Below, piece after piece: positions 27,044 to 35,965 of a stretch of DNA of 64,000 bases (positions are counted from its first letter, which is position 1; every line of letters begins with the position of its first letter). The notes under the pieces were generated by a model. The model searched no databases. It had not been told where the DNA came from and saw only the letters and a program-made list of their open reading frames with translations. The DNA is taken from positions 435,164 to 499,163 of the forward strand of contig NZ_NEWK01000002.1 of the NCBI RefSeq assembly GCF_002217655.1. Direction: 5' to 3'. A program made the translations under genes and the position numbers. Source of the stretch: Geobacillus thermocatenulatus (GTDB lineage Bacteria; Bacillota; Bacilli; Bacillales; Anoxybacillaceae).

Positions 27044-27613
27044 GTGGGCAATACCCCTGACTTGAACAAAATTTACACGTACGCTGACTGGAAAACATGG
27101 GAAGGCCGCTGGGAACTGATAAATGGAAAAGCCTATAATATGACACCTGCTCCATCTTCGGAACATCAATTTGCAGTCGGAGAATTGTATTTTGCTTTGC
27201 GCCATTTTTTCCAAAACCAACGTTGTTACGTCTTTATGGCGCCATTTGATGTATTCCTTAGCAAAAATGAAACGTATGAAACCCCTGATGACATTGTCCA
27301 ACCCGATATTGCCGTGATTTGCAATAAAAAACAGATTGTCAAAAAAGGGTGTTACGGGGCGCCTGCGCTAGTTGTTGAAGTCTTGTCACCTTCAACCGCT
27401 TTAAAAGATTACAACGAAAAATTTTATACTTACCAACACTATGGCATTGCGGAATATTGGATCGTCGATACGGCTAACAAAATGGTTCATGTATACCATT
27501 TGCACGAAGGGGCCTATCAACGGCATGCCACATACGGGCAACAAGACACGCTGCATTCCGCACAATTTAAGGACTTAGCTATTCCACTAACGTATGTATT
27601 GGAATGGAGTTAA
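27044..27613 (+). CDS. Uma2 (DUF820) family putative nuclease, copy 1
   Basis: A 189-residue PD-(D/E)XK-fold protein. WEGRWELINGKAYNMTPAPS, DDIVQPDIAVICNKKQIVKK, YGAPALVVEVLSPSTALKDY and YQHYGIAEYWIVDTANK give the Uma2 core with Asp (QPDIAV) and Glu-x-Leu/Val (VEVLSPS) catalytic positions. Most Uma2 proteins are uncharacterised and are thought to be nucleases linked to mobile elements. GTG at 27044 follows AGAAGGTG by 5 bp; the upstream ATG at 27026 lacks a site. More AT-rich than neighbours to the left. A second copy is at 51833. Confidence 0.8.
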   Translation: MGNTPDLNKIYTYADWKTWEGRWELINGKAYNMTPAPSSEHQFAVGELYFALRHFFQNQRCYVFMAPFDVFLSKNETYETPDDIVQPDIAVICNKKQIVKKGCYGAPALVVEVLSPSTALKDYNEKFYTYQHYGIAEYWIVDTANKMVHVYHLHEGAYQRHATYGQQDTLHSAQFKDLAIPLTYVLEWS

Positions 27614-27624
27614 AACGGTTCTGA

Positions 27625-27741
27625 CCATTCAGTGTTCATGATCGATCTTTCGTCAAACGCACAGGAATCGATGATCCAGCAGCCTGCCCTAAGGCAGGTG
27701 TCTAAGAATCTCCCATCTCGAAGCCGGGAGAACGTCCAACC
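27625..27741 (+). mobile_element. Remnant of an IS605/IS1341-type element (TnpB 3' end and right end)
   Basis: A frame open from 27625 ends at TAA 27703-27705 and reads PFSVHDRSFVKRTGIDDPAA then CPKAGV, which looks like the extreme C-terminus of a TnpB protein. Overlapping and following it are two hairpins: CCTGCC/GGCAGG (27683-27698) and TCTCCC/GGGAGA (around 27709-27732), ending AACGTCCAAC. Hairpins overlapping the tnpB stop are typical of the right end and the guide (omega) RNA of these elements. The rest of tnpB is absent. Assignment rests on recalled pattern, not a search. Confidence 0.5.
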
Positions 27742-27799
27742 CTAGCGACAGCGGCCTGCTTCTATGTTTTTCCGAATGTCTGCACGAAGGCAAACAAAA

Positions 27800-27824
27800 C
27801 GCCAGCCTGTCGATCCGGCTGACG
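27800..27824 (-). terminator. Terminator of the aminotransferase gene
   Basis: CGCCAGCC (27800-27807) and GGCTGACG (27817-27824) form an 8-bp stem with one wobble pair, followed by TTTTGTTTG on the minus strand. It ends the pyrimidine degradation operon. Confidence 0.7.
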
Positions 27825-27837
27825 TTTGTCGTTCTTC

Positions 27838-29190
27838 TTATTGAATGGCCGCTAGCGCCCCGCTCAAGACGCGGACCACAAACGAAAGTTCATCATCCGT
27901 GATGCAAAGCGGCGGCGACAAGGTGAGCACGTTGTTGTACCCGGCGACCGTCGTTCCGTTTTTGCCGATGATGAGGCCGTTTTCTTTGCATCGATGGATC
28001 ACTTGATTGACAAGCGACACATCGAGCGGCTCTTTCGTCGCTTTGTCAGCGACAAGCTCAATGCCGACAAGCAGCCCTTTGCCCCGCACATCGCCGACAT
28101 ACGGGTGGTTGGCCAAGTTCGTTTTCAGCTCATCAAGCAGCCATTCCCCAGCCTCGCGCGAGCGGTCAAACAGCCGCTCTTCCTCCATAATCTCGATGTT
28201 TTTCAGCGCCACCGCGCACGAAGCCGGGTGGCCGCCAAACGTATTGACATGGCGGAAGTAGTCGTATTCATCCGTTCCCTTGAACGCTTCATAAATCTCT
28301 TTTCGCACCGCCGTTGCCGCCAGCGGCAAATACGCGCTCGTAATGCCTTTTGCCATCGTGATAATGTCCGGCTTGACGCCGTAGTGTTGAAATCCGAACG
28401 CCGCTCCCGTCCGGCCGAAGCCGCAGATGACTTCATCGACAATCAGCAAAGCGCCGTGCTTTTCACACACTTCTTTGACCGCTTTCATATACCCGTCCGG
28501 AGGAATGAGCACACCGCCCCCGGTGATGATCGGCTCCATAATGACGGCCGCAATCGTTTCACTCAACTCCCACGTCATGACATCATCAATGGCCTTGACC
28601 GCCCGCAACCGGCGCGGATCGTCCGCCGCATCCGGGTCGCGGTACACATCCGGCGGCGGCACGTGGATGAACCCTGGCGCAAGCGGTTCGTATTTGTATT
28701 TCCGCTGCGCCTGCCCGGTGGCTGAGAGCGCCCCCATCGAATTCCCATGGTACGCCCGGTAGCGGGAAATCATTTTGTACCGGTGATGCTCTCCGCGTTG
28801 CTGATGGTATTGGCGGGCGATTTTAAACGCCGTTTCGTTTGCTTCCGACCCGCTGTTGGAAAAGAAAATCACATACTCATCGCCTAACAGTTCGTTGAGT
28901 TTTTCCCCGAGCCCGATGGCCGGCAGGTGGCTTTGCGTGAGCGGGAAATACGCCAGCGTCTTCAGCTGCTCATACGCCGCTTCAGCTAGTTCCTCGCGCC
29001 CATAGCCAATGTTGACGCACCAAAGCCCCGCCATGGCATCCAAATACTGGCGGCCAGCTGCATCCGTCACCCAGCAGCCTTTCGCTTCAGCCGCAATCAG
29101 CGTTGCTTGAGGGTTATATGGCTTCATCGAATGCCAGATATATCGGTCATCTTTGTCGAGCCACAGTTGGTGGGGTTGTTCAGTTTGCAT
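27838..29190 (-). CDS. Class III aminotransferase, probably beta-alanine:pyruvate type
   Basis: A 450-residue PLP enzyme. MAGLWCVNIGYGREELAEAA, FFSNSGSEANETAFKIAR, YHGNSMGALSATGQ, LLIVDEVICGFGRTG (Asp contacting PLP) and IITMAKGITSAYLPLAATAV (catalytic Lys) are in the class III order. From context it converts beta-alanine, the product of pyrimidine ring degradation, to malonate semialdehyde. It is noticeably more GC-rich than the pathway genes upstream, so it may be the native gene to which the rest was joined. It follows the dehydrogenase gene by 29 bp. Confidence 0.88.
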   Translation of the reverse strand: MQTEQPHQLWLDKDDRYIWHSMKPYNPQATLIAAEAKGCWVTDAAGRQYLDAMAGLWCVNIGYGREELAEAAYEQLKTLAYFPLTQSHLPAIGLGEKLNELLGDEYVIFFSNSGSEANETAFKIARQYHQQRGEHHRYKMISRYRAYHGNSMGALSATGQAQRKYKYEPLAPGFIHVPPPDVYRDPDAADDPRRLRAVKAIDDVMTWELSETIAAVIMEPIITGGGVLIPPDGYMKAVKEVCEKHGALLIVDEVICGFGRTGAAFGFQHYGVKPDIITMAKGITSAYLPLAATAVRKEIYEAFKGTDEYDYFRHVNTFGGHPASCAVALKNIEIMEEERLFDRSREAGEWLLDELKTNLANHPYVGDVRGKGLLVGIELVADKATKEPLDVSLVNQVIHRCKENGLIIGKNGTTVAGYNNVLTLSPPLCITDDELSFVVRVLSGALAAIQ

Positions 29191-29219
29191 GATTCTCTGC
29201 CCCTTTCACCCAACACAGG

Positions 29220-30686
29220 TTAAAAATCAAACCGAGAAGTAATCATCTTTTTGCGCGTGTAAAAATTCACGCCATCTTTTCCATTCACATGAAGATCACC
29301 GTAAAACGAATCTTTCCAGCCAGAGAACGGGAAAAACGCCATCGTCGCCGGCACGCCGACGTTAATGCCCAACATCCCCGCATCGGCCTCTTCACGGAAT
29401 TTCCGGACGGCCTTCGCATCCTTTGTATAAATCGTCGCCCCGTTCCCATACCGAGACTTCCGAATATAGCTGAGCGCTTCATCTAAATCATTGGCCCTCA
29501 GCAAACTTAATACAGGCGCGAAGATCTCTTCTGTCGCGATTGTCATATCCGGGGTGACATAATCAAAAATCGTGGGACCTAAAAAATTGCCTTCGGGTCT
29601 GTCATCCATTTCCTTTCGCCCATCGCGAAGCAATACCGCGCCCTCTTCAATCCCCTTCTGAATGTAGCCTAGCACCTTTTCACGGTGAGACTGCCGAATG
29701 ACCGGGGTTAATAACACTTCCGGATCCATGCCATTCCCAATAATCAACTCATCCGCTTTTTGTTTCAACCGACGGACGAACGTTTCGTTTTCCCCGACAA
29801 TCACCACTGCACTGCAAGCCATGCAACGCTGGCCCGCGCTGCCAAACGCTGAGCTGATCACATGTTGTACGGCCGTCTCTACATCCGCATCTGGCATGAC
29901 AATATGATGATTTTTCGCCCCCGATAACGCCTGCACGCGTTTGCCTTGCGCCGCTGCCCGTTCATACACATACTTGGCCACCGGCTGTGAACCAACAAAT
30001 GAAATCGCACGAATGTCTTCATGATCAATCAAGGCATTGACCACCTCATGCGCTCCATGAACGACATTTAGCACCCCAGGAGGGGCACCTGCCTCCGTAA
30101 ACAGTTCTGCTAACTTATTGGCCAAAATGGGCGTCCGTTCCGATGGCTTCAATACAAACGTATTGCCGCACACAATCGCCAACGGGAACATCCAAAGCGG
30201 CACCATCATGGGGAAATTGAACGGAGTGATCCCTGCCACAACTCCCAACGGATAACGAAACATTTCCGAGTCAATCTCTTCCGCAATATTCGACAGCGAT
30301 TCCCCCATCAGCAAAGTCGGAGCGCCGGCTGCAAACTCCACGCATTCAATCCCCCGTTGAATTTCTCCGTACGCTTCTTTATACGCTTTGCCATTTTCCT
30401 GTACGACAAGCTCCGCTAATTCCTCATGATGCTGGTTTAACAAATGGTGAAATGAAAACATAATCCGCGCTCGTTTTGGAACAGGGACATCTTTCCACGT
30501 CGCAAACGCTTTCTTGGCAGCTTGCACCGCTTGATCGACATCCTCTTTGGTTGAGATCGGAACACGCGCCAACACTTCCCCAGTCGCCGGGTTCGGGACT
30601 TCTAGCGTTTCTGTGCCACTCGATGCCACCCACTGTCCTGCGATATAGTTTTTGAGAACCGTTGTTTCCGGTTTGGTGATGGACAT
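29220..30686 (-). CDS. mmsA: CoA-acylating (methyl)malonate-semialdehyde dehydrogenase
   Basis: A 488-residue aldehyde dehydrogenase. [20 protein letters not shown] is the MMSDH nucleotide region; [19 protein letters not shown] contains the catalytic Cys; [20 protein letters not shown] and [18 protein letters not shown] are typical of MMSDH/IolA, which make acetyl- or propionyl-CoA, CO2 and NADH. In this cluster the expected substrate is malonate semialdehyde. AAGGAGG lies 8 bp before ATG at 30686. A perfect palindrome lies upstream at 30729-30750. Confidence 0.93.
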   Translation of the reverse strand: MSITKPETTVLKNYIAGQWVASSGTETLEVPNPATGEVLARVPISTKEDVDQAVQAAKKAFATWKDVPVPKRARIMFSFHHLLNQHHEELAELVVQENGKAYKEAYGEIQRGIECVEFAAGAPTLLMGESLSNIAEEIDSEMFRYPLGVVAGITPFNFPMMVPLWMFPLAIVCGNTFVLKPSERTPILANKLAELFTEAGAPPGVLNVVHGAHEVVNALIDHEDIRAISFVGSQPVAKYVYERAAAQGKRVQALSGAKNHHIVMPDADVETAVQHVISSAFGSAGQRCMACSAVVIVGENETFVRRLKQKADELIIGNGMDPEVLLTPVIRQSHREKVLGYIQKGIEEGAVLLRDGRKEMDDRPEGNFLGPTIFDYVTPDMTIATEEIFAPVLSLLRANDLDEALSYIRKSRYGNGATIYTKDAKAVRKFREEADAGMLGINVGVPATMAFFPFSGWKDSFYGDLHVNGKDGVNFYTRKKMITSRFDF

Positions 30687-30728
30687 CAGATTCTCCTCCT
30701 TATCCCTATCTTTGTTCATGATCTAAAT

Positions 30729-30750
30729 ATTTTGTATTGTTATACAAAAT
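30729..30750. promoter_or_regulatory. 9-bp palindrome upstream of mmsA, candidate operator
   Basis: ATTTTGTAT (30729-30737) and ATACAAAAT (30742-30750) form a perfect inverted repeat with a 4-bp spacer, 43 bp before the mmsA start. Position and symmetry suggest a repressor or activator site; the PucR-type protein encoded next door is the obvious candidate. Confidence 0.5.
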
Positions 30751-30912
30751 TATCCTCCAGTTTTTGATTGCCTTCACTAGACAAAGCGTAAAAACGATTA
30801 GCCTATTTATTCCACAATGTGACCAAATTTTAAAAATGCGCGTGCCTTGGACTGAGATTTTCCATGTCGGTGGAGAGCAAAAAATTGCTCATGGATGTTT
30901 TTACGAAAGAAA

Positions 30913-30960
30913 TCCCCCTAGAAGCATACGGCATCTTCTGCTTTTCGCTTCTCAGGGGGA
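30913..30960 (-). terminator. Hairpin after the pucR-type gene
   Basis: TCCCCCTAGAAGC (30913-30925) and GCTTCTCAGGGGGA (30947-30960) form a long stem with a bulge, followed by TTTCTTTC on the minus strand. Confidence 0.6.
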
Positions 30961-30970
30961 GACTTCTTAC

Positions 30971-32599
30971 TTACAATCTTCGCAACCGATCATGCTGCAC
31001 ATATTTGTTTTCCATACTTTGCGAGTGTAAATATTCATATGCCTTGATCATAAACTCAATAGCGAGCCGTTTTTCTGGATTCATAAAATCCTCTCCTAAA
31101 AGCGACTCTAGTTTTTGGATTCGATGATACAGCGTTTGCCTAACGACAAATAGTCTTTGTGCGGTTTCTTTTTTTGAACCGTTACACGCCAAATATACCT
31201 TTAACGTTTCCAACAAGTTTCCATTATATTTTTCATCGTATTGAAGAACAGGCTCTAAGTATTCCATGACGACTTCATGCAAATCATTGTATTTATGGAT
31301 AAGGGAAATAATTCGATAGATATGCAAATCCTCATAAAAACAGCTATTGGCTCTGCCGCCAAGATGATGTTGAATTTTGATCGTCTCTAAAGCCGTCCGA
31401 TAACTTTTGTCCATATGAGAAACATTTTCGATAAATTTTCCGACCCCGACAACAAATTGGGGTAATTTCTTCTTTTGAATATAATCCGATTCAAGCAAAG
31501 AATTCAGTCCAATTTTCATTCGACTTTTCCATGTTTTCATTTCCCTGTTATTGATCATAATAAATACGATGCTGCTGTGAAAATCGACAGGAAATGTCGA
31601 AAAACCTTGTTGTTCAAAAATCGTCCGGCATAGCATTTTAAAATAAATCATGTCTAAATTCGAGCATTGCTTCATTGAAGATTTAAAACGGACAACAAGC
31701 ACTGTCCCTCCTTTTGGATTTGGCTCTGCCCCATACTCAGCCAAATAACTAAACACATTTTCAATGGGATGCTCTCCCTCTAGCCAGCTTTTCAACCACT
31801 CATTTTCTTCTACTCTCTTTTTTTCATCGACATACAAATCACGAAGCAGATGCTGTGCCAGCGCAGTTGCCGTACGATCCAAAATCAGCAGATCAAATTC
31901 GCTGATTTCCTTTCCGATTGACACAATGGATAGCTCAGCATATTCATTCCCGAGAAATTGGATCGGTTGGGTGGCCACTCTTTTCTTGGAAGCTGCGTTG
32001 TCGTCAACTATCAACTGTTCTTCCTTAAATGTTTTGCTGTATTTAGGAAATATCTCCACCTCTCTGCCGTTTATTTTAAAAACCACTTGATGTCCCGAAT
32101 AGTGGTGCAATAGTTTTAAAATTTCACTATAATGGTCCATTGAAAGTAATTTTTTGTTTAATTGCTGTGAATATGATTCTAGTCCGGAGATGATTTCATA
32201 GTGTTGGTTAATTAAATAAGTGTGGATGTCTTGGGTGATCTCAACGAAAGGCACTTCTTTGAGAAAGAGAATGATCGGAAAGTGATGCGCATTCGCTAAA
32301 TCGATTACTTCTTGCGGAACAGAAGGAGTATGCATACCGATTTCAATACATAATCCTGAAGCGTCACAGTTGATAAGCTGTTCTACAAACGATCGAAACA
32401 GTTCCTTATTTTCTTTCCATCCTACCCCAGTAGATAAAATCAGCTCTTTTCCGTTTAACAGATGATGGATTTTCGCAACTTCGACAACATGAACCCATTT
32501 TACAGTGCGGTTGAGCCCATTATGCCCTGCAACCACTTCAACATGTTCAAAATGTTTCCGCTTTAGAATATCAGAAACCGTTAATGTAGGAGTCTTCAT
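30971..32599 (-). CDS. PucR-family transcriptional regulator of pyrimidine degradation
   Basis: A 542-residue regulator. Residues about 5-125 are the PucR purine-catabolism domain (LTVSDILKRKHFEHVEVVAG, WVHVVEVAKIHHLLNGKELI, LANAHHFPIILFLKEVPFVE). The C-terminal 60 residues are the PucR HTH: LLETLKVYLACNGSKKETAQ, RLFVVRQTLYHRIQKLESLL. PucR-like proteins sense purine or pyrimidine catabolites. It lies inside the cluster, between the dihydropyrimidinase block and mmsA, so it is the likely local regulator. AT-rich coding sequence. Confidence 0.87.
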   Translation of the reverse strand: MKTPTLTVSDILKRKHFEHVEVVAGHNGLNRTVKWVHVVEVAKIHHLLNGKELILSTGVGWKENKELFRSFVEQLINCDASGLCIEIGMHTPSVPQEVIDLANAHHFPIILFLKEVPFVEITQDIHTYLINQHYEIISGLESYSQQLNKKLLSMDHYSEILKLLHHYSGHQVVFKINGREVEIFPKYSKTFKEEQLIVDDNAASKKRVATQPIQFLGNEYAELSIVSIGKEISEFDLLILDRTATALAQHLLRDLYVDEKKRVEENEWLKSWLEGEHPIENVFSYLAEYGAEPNPKGGTVLVVRFKSSMKQCSNLDMIYFKMLCRTIFEQQGFSTFPVDFHSSIVFIMINNREMKTWKSRMKIGLNSLLESDYIQKKKLPQFVVGVGKFIENVSHMDKSYRTALETIKIQHHLGGRANSCFYEDLHIYRIISLIHKYNDLHEVVMEYLEPVLQYDEKYNGNLLETLKVYLACNGSKKETAQRLFVVRQTLYHRIQKLESLLGEDFMNPEKRLAIEFMIKAYEYLHSQSMENKYVQHDRLRRL

Positions 32600-32821
32600 A
32601 CACTTTGTTTCACTCCCCTTACACCAATCATGGCAATGCCATTTTAATATTAGGCAGCGTAAACGGTCGCTCCTGCTTCTATCACAAATTTTTATGTAAC
32701 GGCTTGGCTTATATATGACCTTTTACGTTTCATTATATAGAAAGCAACATCATCGATTGCGTTTTATGTTATGAGATGTGACATTCATTTAGGCGATTCG
32801 CACTCTGTTTCATGAAAATCA
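32600..32821. other. AT-rich intergenic region before the pucR-type gene
   Basis: No gene seen. TATAAT on the minus strand near 32730-32740 may serve as a -10 element of the regulator gene, but no good -35 sits at the right spacing. Confidence 0.35.
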
Positions 32822-32881
32822 AAGCGCCGGCCCTGCCTCTATAATGATTAAGGATATATAGAGGGACTCGTTCCGGCGCTT
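32822..32881 (-). terminator. Long hairpin ending the hydA-side transcript
   Basis: AAGCGCCGG (32822-32830) pairs with CCGGCGCTT (32873-32881), and an inner stem CCTCTATA (32836-32843)/TATAGAGG (32857-32864) stacks inside; TTTGATTTT follows on the minus strand. Confidence 0.65.
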
Positions 32882-32906
32882 ATCGTGACGTGCATCACTC
32901 TTCTCT

Positions 32907-33137
32907 CTATTCGTGGTGTTTTCTGAGCTGGCGGATTAATAATGACGAAAAATATTTGCGTGCATCAGCGTTTGTAATATGCAGTGTTTGGATATCTCTT
33001 GTTTCTGACAAAGAGTCTTCTTTCTCAAATTCAACAAACGATCCGCTTAAATTTTCTTTTACGCTTTTCATATAGTATCCTTGTTCAATTAAGTAATCGA
33101 TCTTTTCTCGCTCACGTAGAAACTGATGGTAAGTCAT
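32907..33137 (-). CDS. Small hypothetical protein downstream of dihydropyrimidinase
   Basis: A 76-residue, charged protein, MTYHQFLREREKIDYLIEQG, then SVKENLSGSFVEFEKEDSLS, ending SSLLIRQLRKHHE. No family recognised. The ATG at 33137 is preceded at 7 bp by a run of twelve G, which doubles as the ribosome binding site. The frame stays open through the G-run to TTG at 33209, but that start lacks a site. It lies 86 bp after the dihydropyrimidinase stop in the same direction, so it probably belongs to the pyrimidine operon. Confidence 0.55.
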   Translation of the reverse strand: MTYHQFLREREKIDYLIEQGYYMKSVKENLSGSFVEFEKEDSLSETRDIQTLHITNADARKYFSSLLIRQLRKHHE

Positions 33138-33222
33138 CACACACCCCCCCCCCCCGCTTCTCGTCGTGACCCGCATCCTTACCGCCAGGCACAGCTTGTT
33201 GGTGTTCAATGATTTATTTACG

Positions 33223-34638
33223 TTAGGACATTTTCACCACATCTTGGTCGGCCATTAGCGCCCCATATTTCGCGCGTTTAACATATTGGCCGTACCCCGG
33301 TTTCCCGACAAATTGTTTATCACGTACCACAAATTCTCCTCTACATAAAACCGACACGGGTTCCCCTGTTACTTTCATCCCTTCAAACGGATTATAATCC
33401 ACAGCCATATGGTGTGTTTCGGCTGAAATCACCCGTTCAACCGTTGGATCAAAAATGACTAAATCCGCATCCGCACCGACGGCAATGGTTCCTTTCTTCG
33501 GGAATAGACCAAACAATTTGGCGATTCTTGTTGATACAATATCAACAAACTGGTTGAGGGTAATTCTCCCTTTTTTCACTCCTTCACTGAAAAGAATACT
33601 CACCCGATCCTCAATAATAGGACCACCATTTGGGATTTTGGTAAAATCTCCCCTTCCTAATTCTTTTTGGCCTTTAAAATCAAATGAGCATTGGTCAGAT
33701 CCGAGCGTTTGCAGCTGGCCGTTTTTCAAGGCATTCCATAGTACTTCTTGATGCCATTTCTCACGAAGCGGCGGTGACCATACATATTTAGCACCTTCAA
33801 AATTCGGCTTTTCTAAATAGGACTGATCGAGCACCAGATACTGGGGACAAGTTTCGCCCCATACATTCAACCCCTTATTGCGTGCTTCAGCAATTTTCTC
33901 TACCGCTTGAGCACACGATACATGAACGACGTACAATTGCGAACCAGCGAGTTCTGTCAATTGACAGGCGCGCCCCGTTGCTTCTCCTTCTAGCTCTGGA
34001 GGTCTCGTTAATGCATGATAAATCGGATCAGTATGCCCGTCCTCCAAGGCTTTTTTCGTTAAATAGTCAATCACGTCTCCATTCTCGGCATGCACCATGA
34101 CAAGTGCTCCGAGTTCTTTTGCCGCGACTAGCGTCCGATACAAGGTTCCATCATCAGCTTGAAACACATTTTTATACGCCATAAATACTTTAAAGGAGGT
34201 AATTCCTTCTTCTTCGATCACTTTTGGAAGCTCTTCAAGCACATCGTCCGTTATTTCACTGATCATCAAATGGAACCCATAATCGATCACCGCTTTCCCC
34301 GTCGCTTTGTTATGCCAAGTTTCAATCGCTTTTTTCAGGGGCTCACCTTTATTCGTTAAGCAAAAATCAATAATGGTCGTCGTCCCGCCAAATGCGGCGG
34401 CAATCGTCCCCGACTCAAAGTCGTCTTTTGTCACAGTGCCGCCAAACGGCATATCTAAATGGGTGTGCGGATCAATGCCTCCTGGAAACACATAACAACC
34501 TGTGGCATCAATCACTTCCGCTCCGCTCTCATCTAAATTTCTTCCGATTACTGCAATTTTCCCATCTTGAATGAGGAGATCGGCTTCATATATATCTGTA
34601 GCGGTGACAATTGTTCCATTTTTTATCAATTTTGTCAT
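33223..34638 (-). CDS. hydA: Dihydropyrimidinase (hydantoinase family)
   Basis: Opens the dihydrouracil/dihydrothymine ring to N-carbamoyl-beta-amino acids. It has 471 residues. FPGGIDPHTHLDMPFGG gives the HxH zinc ligands; GITSFKVFMAYKN carries the carboxylated Lys; VMVHAENGDVI and LYVVHVSCAQAVEKI supply two more His ligands; LGSDQCSFDFKGQKELGRGD contains the last Asp. Sequence and length match bacterial dihydropyrimidinases. GGAGGG precedes ATG codons at 34641 and 34638; the second has better spacing. preA ends 18 bp upstream. Confidence 0.93.
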   Translation of the reverse strand: MTKLIKNGTIVTATDIYEADLLIQDGKIAVIGRNLDESGAEVIDATGCYVFPGGIDPHTHLDMPFGGTVTKDDFESGTIAAAFGGTTTIIDFCLTNKGEPLKKAIETWHNKATGKAVIDYGFHLMISEITDDVLEELPKVIEEEGITSFKVFMAYKNVFQADDGTLYRTLVAAKELGALVMVHAENGDVIDYLTKKALEDGHTDPIYHALTRPPELEGEATGRACQLTELAGSQLYVVHVSCAQAVEKIAEARNKGLNVWGETCPQYLVLDQSYLEKPNFEGAKYVWSPPLREKWHQEVLWNALKNGQLQTLGSDQCSFDFKGQKELGRGDFTKIPNGGPIIEDRVSILFSEGVKKGRITLNQFVDIVSTRIAKLFGLFPKKGTIAVGADADLVIFDPTVERVISAETHHMAVDYNPFEGMKVTGEPVSVLCRGEFVVRDKQFVGKPGYGQYVKRAKYGALMADQDVVKMS

Positions 34639-34656
34639 CATGATACCCTCCTTCAT

Positions 34657-35946
34657 TTATAATGATTTGATATCCACACTGCAACCGCTTAGCCGACCAA
34701 GGGCCGCTTGCCGTTCATTCCATGTCATCGGGGGATGTTCGCTTGGCACTTCGACCATCTCAATCGCTCCGTCAACCGGACAGACGATGGAACATAAATT
34801 GCATCCTACACAATCTTCTTCGCGCACTTTTAAATATTCTTTTCCGTTTTCGTCTACGAGACGCTCAATGCATTGATGGGAAGCATCTTCACAAGAAATG
34901 TAGCACTTATTGCACTGAATACAGCGCTCACGATGAATTCGCGCCACAACCTTATAATTGAGGTCCAAATCTCCCCAATCAGAATACTTTGACACTGATT
35001 TCCCTACAATATCCATTACGGAAGCAATTCCTTTTTCATCAAGATAGTGATTCAACCCTTCAATCATATCCTCGATAATCCGAAACCCATGGTGCATAAC
35101 CGCCGTGCACACTTGAACTCCTGTCGCTCCCATTAACATAAACTCAACGGCATCTCTCCAATTGGAGATCCCGCCAATTCCCGAAATCGGAATACGGATA
35201 CGCGGGTGTCGCGCGCATTCGGCCACCATATTTAAAGCAATGGGTTTTACTGCTGGACCGCAGTATCCCCCGTGCGCCCCCTTTCCTGCTACATGTGGAA
35301 TCGTATTCCACGTATCTAAGTCCACCCCCATGAGACTATTGATTGTGTTGATCAAACTGATGGCATCTGCCCCGCCTTGGGCAGCCGCTTCAGCGGTCGC
35401 CGTAATATCGGTAATATTAGGAGTTAATTTGACAATGACAGGGGTGCGTGCCACCTCTTTGACCCAATATGTTTGTCGTTCGACCAATTCTGGCACTTGA
35501 CCTGATGCCGATCCCATCCCACGTTCCGCCATTCCATGCGGACAGCCAAAATTGAGTTCCAACCCATCCACGCCCACATCTTCTACTCGCTTCACAATCT
35601 CATGCCATTTTTCGCGCTTGGGCTCGACCATCAAAGAAGCAACGACAGCCCGGTCAGGAAAACGTTTTTTCGTCTCATAAATTTCCTTTAAATTTTCCTC
35701 AAGAGGACGATCCGTGATTAATTCAATATTGTTAAAGCCCATGACTCGCTGTCCGTTAAAACTGATTGCCGCAAATCGGGACGATACATTCAAAATAGGT
35801 TCCCCTAATGTTTTCCATACCGCTCCTCCCCAACCTGCCTCAAATGCCCTTTGCACTTGATACCCCGAATTGGTGGGAGGGGCGGAAGCGAGCCAAAATG
35901 GATTGGGGGACTTGATACCCGCTAAGTTAATGCTTAAATCAGCCAT
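34657..35946 (-). CDS. preA: Dihydropyrimidine dehydrogenase subunit PreA
   Basis: A 429-residue FMN and 4Fe-4S subunit that reduces uracil/thymine to the dihydro forms with PreT. Residues 1-300 are a dihydroorotate-dehydrogenase-like barrel: NPFWLASAPPTNSGYQVQRA, GLELNFGCPHGMAERGMGSA, PVIVKLTPNITDITATAEAA, ISGIGGISNWRDAVEFMLMG. The C-terminus has two clusters, CIQCNKCYISCED and CVGCNLCSIVCPVDGAI. AGGAGGG precedes the ATG. First step of the reductive pathway. Confidence 0.95.
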   Translation of the reverse strand: MADLSINLAGIKSPNPFWLASAPPTNSGYQVQRAFEAGWGGAVWKTLGEPILNVSSRFAAISFNGQRVMGFNNIELITDRPLEENLKEIYETKKRFPDRAVVASLMVEPKREKWHEIVKRVEDVGVDGLELNFGCPHGMAERGMGSASGQVPELVERQTYWVKEVARTPVIVKLTPNITDITATAEAAAQGGADAISLINTINSLMGVDLDTWNTIPHVAGKGAHGGYCGPAVKPIALNMVAECARHPRIRIPISGIGGISNWRDAVEFMLMGATGVQVCTAVMHHGFRIIEDMIEGLNHYLDEKGIASVMDIVGKSVSKYSDWGDLDLNYKVVARIHRERCIQCNKCYISCEDASHQCIERLVDENGKEYLKVREEDCVGCNLCSIVCPVDGAIEMVEVPSEHPPMTWNERQAALGRLSGCSVDIKSL

Positions 35947-35965
35947 TGCCGTTCCCTCCTCTCAT

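Noticed and set aside
33137-33209. Extended N-terminus through the poly-G run for the small protein
   Set aside because: The upstream start would be TTG without a ribosome site and would place GGGG in the protein; the ATG at 33137 is better.
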